From positions 34,875 to 62,533 of the forward strand of contig NWUY0300035150.1 in the NCBI GenBank assembly GCA_004151065.3: a stretch of DNA of 27,659 bases, written 5' to 3'. The translations under genes and the position numbers were made by a program. Shown one piece after another: positions 18,379-27,659 of the stretch (positions within the stretch are counted from its first letter, which is position 1; each line of letters starts with the position of its first letter). The DNA is from Larix sibirica. Lineage: Eukaryota; Streptophyta; Pinopsida; Pinales; Pinaceae. The notes below the pieces were generated by a model, which was given only the letters and a program-made list of their open reading frames with translations, made no database searches and was not told where the DNA came from.

Positions 18379-19790
18379 CTTGAACCTGCTACAACTTCAT
18401 AAACTACAACACCAACTTATTTGGCAAAACCTTATTTTAGTTCATTTGCACCAATATGTGAGGAACCCCTTATAGGATTATGGTTTTTAGATCTGTTAAC
18501 TAGAATGAACCCAATGCATCCCCTATGCTTGCAACATCTTTGGCTAGTATAAATGAGGAGGAAACCCCAAAAGGATAACCCAAAGAAGCTAAATGTCCAA
18601 GTGAGTTGGGCTAAATGTCCAAGTGAGTTGAGGAAGATTTAAAATGTTCAAAACAAGAAAACAAATACAACCCAACATCTTCAAACACCCATGGACCTCC
18701 TTTCAACACCACACCATTTTCCTCCTTATTTAAAGAAAAGAACAAGAAAGCGTCTTTGTTGACAAGGTAACATTAAACTTACATGGAATCACATTAATCT
18801 AAACTTCACCAACCAAGGGTTTTAGCTTGGAAGTTAAAGGCTCCCTCTTGTAGAAATAACTATACAAATTATGTTCTCTGATTTCTTTGCGCCTTCTATA
18901 ATTTAATCATGAGGAGAGATGATCTTCCTCTCACTATGACTAATATGAATATAATGTTTCTTTCCCCACCGCACAAGAGCCTTGTCCTCATCATATCAAT
19001 CACAAGACTCCTTACACCCAATCCCCACTCCACTCCTTCTCGAAACCTTATCTCCCTCGTCCCTAGTTAATTGTTTAATCCCCACTTCAAAGATCGAACC
19101 TAAAACTACTAATTAAAGATGTGTTTTGTGCCCTTGAAAACATTCTCAATTAGGATGATATCGATGTCTTCTCATCACCATTACTTCATGTTGTCTCAAG
19201 GGTATATTGATAATAATAATTGTTGTTACTTCATATTGTTTTTAGGGTGCTCGGATAATAATCACGTCAAACTTTTATAGTTCAATCTATCCTTTGTTAT
19301 ATTAAGTTAGAATTATTTATCAGGTTTGTGGTTTAGTGATGAGGATGGAGCATTGCCATGCAAACAAATTAGATTCAAATAATAATGTGTGTGAAGCTCT
19401 TATATGTGTGATGAGAAGTGTTTGATCTTTTGGAGTTGTTTTCCCTCTACAATTCAAAAAGCTTAACACGTGTCTCAGAAGGAAAATTGGTCTAAGTAAA
19501 CATTAATATGATATTTTATCATTTTATCAACCACGTTTCATGGTTATTCTTTACTAACTTGATTTGTCATAATAATGTAATAGGATGATTACTCTACGAT
19601 GAATCAATAAAAAGCATTACTTTTGCTTCTAGAAAATGTGCAAAGTTCAACTATTTTTAATCATGCTCGGTAATCTTAAATTACTAATAATTTTTAAGAA
19701 AAGAAATTTTTTAGACCGAAGGCATGTAATAAGGATAGGATCTTCTTCAATATTTGGTCATCCTACAATACCATTATCGACCACCATTTT
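18379..19790. other. AT-rich spacer, no gene recognised
   Basis: No domain, RNA gene or element terminus was recognised on either strand beyond the small tandem duplication listed separately. The small plus frame at 19636-19869 is unsupported. Possible very old repeat DNA. Confidence 0.4.
18588..18631 (+). repeat. 22-bp tandem duplication
   Basis: GCTAAATGTCCAAGTGAGTT followed by GG occurs at 18588-18609 and again at 18610-18631 with only the last base changed. It is a simple slip duplication outside any element. Confidence 0.93.
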
Positions 19791-19878
19791 CTTTACCCAT
19801 GGTTTTTTCCCCTATTCATGTAGGTGGTTTCATCTCGAGTCTGCATATCGAGTAGTTCCCAATGTTTAATCTCAACAG

Positions 19879-20235
19879 TTCATGGAAAATCTCATGCACA
19901 CGAGGTGATCAAGTATGTCCCCCCATGAATGGTGTGGATTTAATTGAGCTACTTCCAACTTAGAATTGTGGCCAATCATGAAAATACACATAATTGTGGG
20001 GTAACGATGAGGGATTCCTCATCAATAGTGTAGATGAGACCGTGAAAATTCCATCGCTTAATTCTATCCATTCGCGGGAATAAACTTGATCGGGCGATAC
20101 CACAAAGGGGTCACCCAAATGGTGTAGATTCAATTGCTCGTGCCCCATCACTTAATCATATTCATTCATGCAAAGGTTCAATTGATCAAGCTTGGCATAA
20201 GCAGACCCCCCACAAATGGTCGATATTAAATCTAA
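19879..20235 (+). repeat. Three diverged copies of a roughly 70-bp unit
   Basis: Units at about 19879-19950, 20066-20140 and 20158-20235 share an order of blocks: TTC(A/G)(T/C)G start, GATCAAG-like centre, a C-rich stretch (CCCCCC or close), AATGGT, then GAT(T/A)(T/C)AA. Spacing is uneven (about 187 then 92 bases). A hairpin with a seven-base stem, GATGAGG/CCTCATC, lies between units at 20006-20023. No coding sequence is supported. Confidence 0.45.
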
Positions 20236-21653
20236 AAGAGAGGCCTTTTAATACTAGGCATTCATGTACAGGTCGATGTGCCACATATCGTGCATGTAAA
20301 GGATATGCATGATTTCTTGGAGATCCCTCACCACCTTAGAAAATTCTCAACGATAGCTTACCCCAACGATGCAATGCATGGGATAGACCCATTCTAGTCA
20401 ACTTATAACCGTCAATGATAAAAGGACATGTGCATCTCCAACTCGTATGAAAGTGCCAAAAACATCAAATAAGCGTGATCTCAACCCATTATTTCGCACT
20501 AGCAACCAACTATTCTTGGAGCAGGGAATAGGGGAATTGGTGGATATTATGGGGGCCTCCATCCAATTAAAGATATCTGGAGCAATCTGAAACCACCAGG
20601 AGAAGCAATAAGCTAAGGAGGGCAGGGACAACAAACCGACTTGCAGTAGGGTTATCGTGAAGAGCCCACTCTCCCCTAACATCATACTATATAGAGTGCG
20701 CTAATTGTTTCTCTCCCATGAGGTTATAAAGGGAATATGTTTCTCATCGACAAATATCATAATTTTTGAGATTGAAGGGGTTTTCTATCCCTCAATAGTG
20801 AAGATCAAGGAAGAGCTTCTCATAAGACTTTTTAGCAAGTATGAGTTGTATATTGGAAATCTTTTAGATTCACCTTCTCAATTGTATCAGTTTGTGACCC
20901 CATGTGTTAAGTGTCCCTTTGTGAATTATATGAGTTCTCATATCCATTTTTGGTCTGAAGTTTTGAACTCTATAAATAAAATATCAAAGTGCAATTTAGT
21001 TTATCCTCGATTGCATTCGGGATATTATATGGTAACTTGTTAAGCTTACAGATTTCATGTGTTGTATTATTAGTGTTTATGTGACTTGTTAGTGATTGCA
21101 AGGAAGAATCTCGTAACGCATCTCATACATATATTATGTTTTGCTATTGAATTATTGTTGGATCCATATGCATTTTATTCAATAGGGTATCTGGATTTAT
21201 TCATGCACTGAATACCCTAACCCTATTTATTTGTTAACATGTTTGATATTCTTCTTGCTTATCATTTTGAACCTCAAAACCTCTAATATGTTGATTGTGG
21301 TGCCTAGAAGATGAAGTTCTACTCATCTTGTGCTTTAAGCTTCTAATTTCTTATACCATAATTCTATAGGAGAACTTTTAGACCTATCATTTGAATTGAA
21401 AGCTATATTTTGAGAGATATATTATATTAAGCTATTAGATTGTTCCAAAAAGGCTCGAGTTTTATTTTCTAGTTATAGATGCCTTGACATAGTTCCCTAA
21501 CCAAGAACATCTCAAGAAACAACAAAAACCATGAAAATAAATAGATTGTGCTCTCATCGAATTTGACAAGCTCCTTAAGAAGCTTTTGCACTGGCTATAG
21601 AGATTTATTTATGGCAAGGACCATTGACTCCTTCAAAATCCTCTAGTATAGAT
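20236..21653. other. Spacer with small unsupported frames
   Basis: The minus frame at 20398-20685 and the plus frame at 20705-21043 (112 codons, containing CVKCPFVNYMSSHIHFW) show no domain I can name. Neither has a convincing neighbour, splice site or promoter. The second has a codon pattern that could be a decayed coding stretch, but nothing supports a family. Confidence 0.35.
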
Positions 21654-21950
21654 TGTTAGGATGCCTAACAAGGCAGACAAGCAGATTGGCTAAACACAAA
21701 GCCAAATACACAAGATGGTGCAACAAAAAAACAAAGAGAATTAACGTGAAAGCACACTTTTCTCATTAATGCATGCACATATAAATACACATGAGAATGA
21801 CCCTTGGTTTCATATTCTAAGTGGTCTCTTGGACTCCTTCATGACTCTTCATGTTCACATAAGACTCTTCACATTCGTTTCTCATCAATATTGTGAACAA
21901 TTTACAATAATACAATAATATGCCTAACCCTAAGGATTAGGTTTCCAACA
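21654..21950 (-). mobile_element. 297-bp LTR, probably the 3' LTR of a minus-strand Ty1/copia-like element
   Basis: The minus strand starts TGTTGGAAACCTAATCC and ends GGCATCCTAACA. The G-rich tract directly before it (21951-21962) marks it as a 3' LTR in that direction. The plus-strand left end, TGTTAGGATGCCTAACA, is itself a perfect hairpin with a seven-base stem and three-base loop. The length suits small copia LTRs. No paired LTR was found in the window. Confidence 0.6.
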
Positions 21951-21962
21951 TTCCCCCCCTTA
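21951..21962 (-). other. Polypurine tract
   Basis: The minus strand reads AAGGGGGGGAA immediately before TGTTGG of the LTR, the standard place for plus-strand priming in LTR elements. On the plus strand it appears as a run of seven C. Confidence 0.6.
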
Positions 21963-23594
21963 ATCCGAAGGGGTGTATATGAGTCCAAGAAAAGAGAGTT
22001 GAATCACTAGAATTAGACAACTACCACTTGTTGAATATTTCCATCTTGACAATCTGAGTTTGCAAGCAAGTTAGTAGAAGATAACTTCTCATGCTAAGTA
22101 TAGGTTCTCTCCGAAGAGGTTGTTTTGGATTACCACCAACCAAAGGGATAGAAAAAGCTAAAGTCTTATCCTAAGTGGGTGGTTTAAGGTGGACCGCAAA
22201 CTCTTGAACTTGACACGAAGGCTTAGACTCGATACAAAGACAAGAATTTTCCAATTTTTAGGGTATTAATGAAGTGGCAGTGTCACTTGATCCCTCCCAG
22301 CACATATGTGTTTTCTTGATAATAGTTGTTTCTTTAAATGCACACACGACGCTGCAGCTTCAACAAGGGGAGAGATTTAATTGTCCATGATGTTGTGCTG
22401 ACATTCTCCAGGGTTTCTCCAAATTCACTCCAAAACTTAATGTGATCGAAACTCGATGCCACTTTGTGCTTCAGGGTTTCCAATTCTTGTGCCAATTAGG
22501 GCTAAGCAGGTTTGAAAAAAGGATATGGAGGCTTGATATGAGTCCTTCCGTCACTAGAATTGAGTGACATATGTAGGTTGAGATACAAGTCCATAGCTTG
22601 AAATCCATCGAAATTATTGTCGCAAATCCTTCTTTGGGACGTCTGTTTGGTGAGCGCTGCCAATAAATAAAAATGAATCACGCCATTAAGGGGAGATACA
22701 GAGCACTAAGACCACAGGGCATCCACATGACCGATTTTCTTGACTAAGGAGGAGAAAGATTAGGAACTAAATTGTGTAAAGGCATTGAGAATAATATTAG
22801 AACCAGGCCAGACGATAGGAATCCATTGAGCTTCATTATAAATGACTGGAGTCTTTATATGCGAATTGAAAGGATTTAAGAACAACGTCCCCTTGACGGG
22901 ATAAACCACTTAATCCTTGGATATTTGGCAGTGTGGGTTGATTCTGAGTTCATCCCAGCTCGACAGCTTGCGTCTCCAGTTGATGTAGAACTAGTAAGAC
23001 TAAGCAAATCCTTTGCAAAACAAAAGAATATCATTGGTTTCCTGTAATATCCTCTTTTTCTCCTACTTTTGCAATTTAAAATGTAACTATTAAATTGTTT
23101 CTGGTGAGGAGCTCAAGGCCAAGGCCCCACCAGTAAACCTTGTAGTATGATTGTTTATTTTTCTAAGTTGTAATGGTTAATTAATATACTAGGATACTGA
23201 AGGTTGTGACGCAACTATAATGACAAGGAAACTGAATCCACTAGGGGGAGAGATCTTGACGACTAGGGGGAGAGATGAGATACTAAGGAAACCTAGGAAC
23301 CCAGTTGAGAATGACATGGTGTCATTTGGGTACCTATGAGTCATTGATAAAAATGTTGACAAATACCTAACCTAGCAACCCAAGTATTCAAGTAGATAAA
23401 TAATGATATAGTTACACATCTAATTACTAAGTAATGAACTAATAAAGACTGCCTTAAAAAGCTAGGAATAGCTCATATGAGGGGAAAAACCATTACATGT
23501 ATAACAAAATACTCTTTAACATGGTATTCTTCTTCTTAACTTAAATCACTAAGGATTGTAAAAAAGTGAAAAGAAGAATTTATTATACGAATCA
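21963..23594. other. Probable 3' internal remnant of the copia-like element, no protein recognised
   Basis: If the LTR at 21654-21950 is a 3' LTR, this DNA should be its internal 3' part. No RT, RNase H or gag motif is recognisable on the minus strand, and all frames are short. A 14-bp motif CTAGGGGGAGAGAT is repeated at 23241-23254 and 23263-23276. Confidence 0.3.
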
Positions 23595-23620
23595 CTATAT
23601 ATATATATATATATATATAT
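23595..23620. repeat. (AT)n microsatellite
   Basis: About 26 bases of uninterrupted AT dinucleotides. A shorter, interrupted AT stretch follows at about 23840-23863. Confidence 0.95.
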
Positions 23621-24459
23621 GATTTGTTCGTGGATAGAGGAGGGAACCTTTATCTTCAAAGGATTTAACCTACTCCACCTCTCTCGACATATTCAATTGA
23701 GTCACCTATGTTCCTTAAAAAAAAAGTATATAGTCTCAATAGTGGAGCAAACCAAGTTTAGGCATAACGAGGGATGCGCCTTAAACCTTATGGAACCCTA
23801 GATGCTGGGGGAGGCATGATTTACAAATATATGCACCTAGATATAGATATATATTTATATATAAGTGAGAGCGCACTATTGAGGATGAGTGGAATTTAAA
23901 CCTCATGGAGAAACTCGTGGAGAGTTTTAAGCAAGTTTTCTCCCAGTTGGAGCGGAAAACTCAAGTAAAGTGACACTTGTTTCTTGGTGGAGAGTGGGTT
24001 GTTGGATCCACCTTTTCCACCTCGGTGGTATGATTTGTCCATCTTTGATAAGAAGGGAAGAACTCGTGGGAGATGGGGTCTCTCCCTTCGGGGGTTTATG
24101 CTTATGGGAAGAAGGGCGGAAACATATGTTGTGCTGAGGCGATTGTTTTCCATCCCAAAGCAATTGATGAGAATCTCATTCAGCCACGAACTGAGGAGAG
24201 AGTAGATTCTGTACTCTGCACGGGTTATGGGATCTCTATATTAGATTGGTAACATCTGGGAAGGAGGCTGGATCTCTACAAGTCGGTGAGCCACCTATGT
24301 GATAAGAGGAAGGAGGCGACATGATGCTATGGGTATTATTTTTCTCCTTATAGTATTAGTTATCTGCCTAGCTCATTAACATCTGGTCAATACTCCTTTT
24401 TATATTAAATCATCTCTGCATTGGATACTTGCATCAGAATGATGCGATCTAACTCCATG
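23621..24459. other. Spacer, no gene recognised
   Basis: This is GC-richer than its surroundings around 23980-24200. The overlapping short frames on both strands there (for example 23984-24205) encode no domain I recognise. An old LTR is possible but no termini were found. Confidence 0.3.
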
Positions 24460-24830
24460 GAGTGAGAGAGCTTGAACCCTGCGCTCCATCTACATGCACC
24501 TATAAATGTCTTACTTCAATTTTAAAGTGTTGCTCATTCAACCACTAATTTGACAGGGTTGATCCCTGCACCTGATCGACGAAGATGACCTCTTCCTGGC
24601 TGTTTTACTTTTGCTGAGATTTGTTCTTTTGCATGCATTAAATGACAGAGTTGGTCTCTGTACTAGATCAGTGAAATCGATCTCTACTTGGCTTCCTCAC
24701 TTGGAAGTGATGCGTTCTTTTCTTCTCTATTTGAGAGAGATGATCCATGCACTTACCTTATCACATGCAAGTTGCAATTATTTACCATGTCTTTCCTCAA
24801 GAGAATTTGTGTAGACAATAACTCTCTTCT
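24460..24830 (+). repeat. Diverged tandem array, about 92-bp period, up to four units
   Basis: The clearest pair starts at 24551 (TGACAGGGTTGATCCCTGCA) and 24643 (TGACAGAGTTGGTCTCTGTA), 92 bases apart, with parallel GATC-rich centres and CTTCCTGGCT/CTACTTGGCT later. Weaker copies sit one period before (GAGCTTGAACCCTGCGCTCC near 24467) and one after (GAGATGATCCATGCACTTA near 24738). The plus frames at 24611-24936 overlap the array and are not taken as genes. Confidence 0.5.
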
Positions 24831-25834
24831 CTGCATCGGTGATGTTGTTTTCAGAAGAGATGAAATTTCCGTAAAAAAAATACTAAACTGTTTCAGGGTC
24901 AAGCTTTTTCCTGCAGAAATGCAACTAGAATTTTAATGCAACAATTTAAAAGTTTGAATATAAAATCCAGAATAATAAGACTCTTTGAGGTGATTAACAA
25001 GAAGCATTTAAAGTCAAATGGTAGTTTACAATCGATAAAGCCGACCTTGTCTGGTTTATCTCACTTTGGTTATGATTGACTTCTATGATTTGTGTTGCCC
25101 CGCTATTGGAATTTCGATCTTAGCATGGTTGCTATAGATCTCAGCGTTAACGCAGTAATTCATTTTCTTATCTTTTGTTTGAGTGTGAAAGGACGGGGAT
25201 AGGCTGAGCTAAATTTCAAACCCCACATGTTTCGGTTGTTATTATATATTCTTCCCGGAGATAGAAAGTGATAATCCGAGGAGAGCGATTTCAAACCCCC
25301 AAAATTATTTAGCTACCTAGTTACTTTTGATAAACATAATGAACACTTGCCACATTTCATCTAGGATGAAGTTAGTGGTTGGAAAAGTGAAAGCTTAGCT
25401 AAATGGAAAGGATGTTAAATGATTTGGTAAAGTACTTAATAATTATATTTATGTTTATACTCAAAAAGGGAATGAAAATCGTAAGTCTAACTTTTAAGTG
25501 TACTTACTAGATGTAAGAAATGTAGGGAGGATACAATCCCAGTGTTTTAATAAGTGGTTACGCAAGGTAGGAAATATTAATATTTTCTTTAGTCTCTCAA
25601 GTTATATGTATATAAGAGTTGGGAAGAGCTCTGCATGATTGTACACCGGACAGAGAGCCAATGGTTGGGAGGAAAGTTGCAGTCATGTCTTTAGTCGCTT
25701 AGATTTACCAAAGTAAGATAAGTGTTATGTACAAGTTTTGTTATTATTATCAATGAGTGTTAATTGTTAATGCACCTTATTGTTTTATATTTAGAGCAAA
25801 ATTCTCATAAGTCTATAATGAAGATAAGAGTTGT

Positions 25835-25853
25835 CTATATATATATATATATT
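25835..25853. repeat. Short (TA)n microsatellite
   Basis: About nine TA units in an otherwise unannotated AT-rich spacer. Confidence 0.9.
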
Positions 25854-26307
25854 CCTTGATCCATAATGTTGTTGACAATTGTATATGAGATGAATATGAT
25901 ATTCAAGAGAAATGTCTATGAAAAACTATGATATGAGTGTTGAGGTGGATATTCATTATGTGTATAAAAGTAAGCTTTCATCATCCTATTATTGAAATGT
26001 ATTAGAAGTTTAGATATGTTGTTTTTTGAAAGAAAGATGAATACATCAGTTGAAAGAATGATTCCAAGTTAAATGTAAAGTTTCAAAAGAATTTTCACTG
26101 ATAATCTTGATATCCATGGTAGAACCCTCTACGTGTTGATATGATATTGACCTTGATAAATTTTGGAAGAGGTTGTATCATACTATGAGTTATTGAAACA
26201 TGCTAGTCCTCATAATGTAGTAATGAGAATTATGACGAGATCATTAGAGAGGTATAATGAGTTCCCTCAAATTTAGTAAAGTTCAATTGTTCAATTACTC
26301 TCATTAG

Positions 26308-26341
26308 TTACAATGTTTTCAACCTTACAATGTTTTCGACG
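26308..26341 (+). repeat. 17-bp tandem duplication
   Basis: TTACAATGTTTTCAACC at 26308-26324 is followed by TTACAATGTTTTCGAC and one more base at 26325-26341, with a single clear mismatch (A to G). Confidence 0.85.
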
Positions 26342-27019
26342 GTTAAGTATGGATAATTTATTTTATGTTGAAATGGCATTTAAAGATCGAAGATAAGACT
26401 GTACAAAGTATTCAAATGTTTAGATAAGGTGCATTTTCTGCTCGTGAGTATTAGTAGTCAGAATGAAATTGACATGCCCTTATCTCATTTAAGATTATGT
26501 ACTATGCTTCATAAGTTATGGATAAAGAGTCGAACGAATTCATATGGTAAGTTAACTAGGTAGTTTTGGAATGATGTCATTGATTGTAATGTTATTAAGT
26601 GTTGTTAGCTTGATTTCATAAAATAGTAGAAATGACAATTGTATCAAAGGGTGATATATTTTTCTTCCACCGTTATACTTGTGTGGTATACTTTGGTTAA
26701 AAGGTTAATGTGAAGTTTGGTTGTCGTTCATCATTACACATGGGGTATGGTTGAACCAATGGGATTATTATGATTTGGATGATACCTTTATAGTTGTAAT
26801 GGTTTCTGCTAATCATGTACTAAAAGTATTGAGTGAATTCATGAGTAGTATGTAAACGCTTTTATATAAGTTAAAGGAGATGTGAATAAAGGATGAAGCA
26901 TAGATCCTGCTAAATAAGAAATGTGTTTTGATTATAGATGGAATGTCTTGAATAGCATAAGGTAAAGAAATTTTACAACCTGTTTTTTTTCATAACATTA
27001 ATAAGGAATAAATGGGTGT

Positions 27020-27272
27020 GTTACATTTCCCTTCACAAATCTGCTCCACCCCTTGGTGAGCACGTAGCTTTGACTGTTGTACCAATACGAATAATGGAAT
27101 TGACAGAATTTACGCGTGTTATCTTCAAAATTAAAGAGAAATCCCTTCTCGCTAGAGTTTCCATCCAGAGGGAAATATTTCTCCGCATGCTGCTTGGAAT
27201 CACAAGGTGATTCATTTTTCCCTCATCACTGGGAGTAAGAACCTTCGAAGAGGTCTGCTTCGACTGCGAACG
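27020..27272 (-). pseudogene. B3 DNA-binding domain exon, RAV/NGATHA-like, frameshifted
   Basis: B3 domains bind DNA in plant transcription factors. The minus strand reads [17 protein letters not shown], close to the family's LTPSDVGKLNRLVIPKQ. One frame over it continues [33 protein letters not shown] and [17 protein letters not shown]. This covers most of a RAV/NGATHA-type B3 fold. Two small deletions break it: about two bases near 27247 (LFE/KVL junction) and one base near 27196 (VIP/KQH junction). The normally conserved VWRFRYSYW reads [10 protein letters not shown], with Trp lost and two Arg changed in ways consistent with CG-to-CA mutation. An AG acceptor (TGATTTGCAG) precedes position 27272. 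A possible GT donor is at 27024-27023, otherwise the frame runs to a stop near 27000. Sequencing error could mimic the indels, but the residue losses favour a pseudogene. Confidence 0.75.
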
Positions 27273-27659
27273 CTGCAAATCAGTACAAACAATCCGCCAA
27301 AAGAGTTGACAAGAAACAACAGTAGACACACAAAACTATATATTTTCATTCTCATTGTTGTGAAAACATACATTCATTTACCATAAGAATAGATTTCATA
27401 CAAGTCAAAGAGAAACAACGATCCTGCTATATTTGACCAAATGAATGATTCAGTTTTCAACTTGTTTCAATTATTACTAAAGCTAGAGTTGCAGATGCGG
27501 TTCCAAGAATATTTTAATGCCAACGAATGGTCATTCCATAAGAGAACATGAATGAGAGATGAGGTTGTGGGAGTTAAAACAAAAATTTCAATTGAGCACA
27601 GAGGGAAATACTGACATACCCAACCATGGTCGAGCATAGTCAACCAAAAGTTAACCATG
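27273..27659 (-). other. Upstream flank or intron of the B3 fragment
   Basis: On the minus strand this leads into the putative acceptor at 27273-27282 through a T-rich tract (TTGTTTCTTGTCAACTC...). The frame at 27467-27658 has no recognised domain. An upstream exon, if any, would lie outside the window. Confidence 0.35.

Larger units (their letters stand above)
24831..27019. other. AT-rich spacer, no gene recognised
   Basis: No frame, domain, RNA gene or element terminus can be supported in this 2.2 kb apart from the short repeats listed. It may be the 3' flank or an intron of the B3 locus on the minus strand, but no further exon was recognised. Confidence 0.35.

Noticed and set aside
20705-21043. 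112-codon plus frame with CVKCP as a zinc-binding protein
   Set aside because: A single CxxC pair without partner ligands and no recognisable family.
22560-22940. Minus-strand RT or gag remnant of the copia-like element
   Set aside because: Three-frame reading gave no catalytic or zinc-binding motif that could be named.
23896-24205. Overlapping frames on both strands around 23900-24200
   Set aside because: Frames open on both strands at once with no similarity; a GC-richer patch explains them.
1-27659. CRISPR arrays, operons, tRNA or rRNA genes
   Set aside because: No regular short repeats with unique spacers, no cloverleaf-like motif and no rRNA blocks seen; the window is eukaryotic repeat DNA.

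Overview
The window looks like intergenic DNA from a large, repeat-rich land-plant (seed-plant) nuclear genome. The signs are plant L1-type LINEs with a DUF4283-like ORF1 and RNase H, an LTR element with an initiator-Met-tRNA primer site, a Ty3/gypsy-type gag, and a broken B3 DNA-binding-domain exon of the plant RAV/NGATHA type. The species cannot be named from this sequence. No intact host gene, tRNA, rRNA, CRISPR array or operon was seen. Nearly everything recognisable is a decayed retrotransposon.

Layout. (1) 15-4045, minus: LINE-A, a 5'-truncated LINE whose 3' poly(A) lies at the window's left edge; endonuclease C-terminus, RT, zf-RVT and RNase H are readable in broken frames. (2) 4157-7300, plus: a short repeat (copy A), then a polypurine tract, a putative LTR (4528-5508), a TGGTATCAGAGC primer-binding site (5513-5524) and a purine-rich internal region with no recognisable protein. 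(3) 7313-13058, minus: LINE-B, the best-preserved element, with 5' leader, ORF1 (six in-frame stops, no frameshift), a one-base TAATG overlap into ORF2, then endonuclease, RT and zf-RVT. Its 3' end runs into a two-N gap, and it carries a perfect 240-bp duplication either side of a single N that is almost certainly an assembly error. (4) 13059-13192: repeat copy B, abutting the LINE-B 5' end. (5) 14387-15300, minus: LINE-C, a fragment spanning an ORF1/ORF2 junction with an ATGA overlap. (6) 15600-18378, minus: the 5' part of a Ty3/gypsy-like element with gag, a decayed primer site and a 654-bp LTR bounded by TGTTGG/CCAACA. (7) 18379-27024: mostly unrecognised AT-rich DNA with a 297-bp LTR (21654-21950), two weak diverged tandem arrays, microsatellites and short tandem duplications. 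(8) 27025-27272, minus: an exon-like B3 domain with two small deletions.

The genes do not cooperate in any pathway. The main themes are nested retroelement insertion and decay dominated by point-mutation stops rather than indels. The two most biologically interesting points are the ORF1/ORF2 stop-start overlaps in two LINEs, which suggest translational coupling, and the B3 pseudo-exon at the right edge. I found no convincing novel defence, metabolic or regulatory system.
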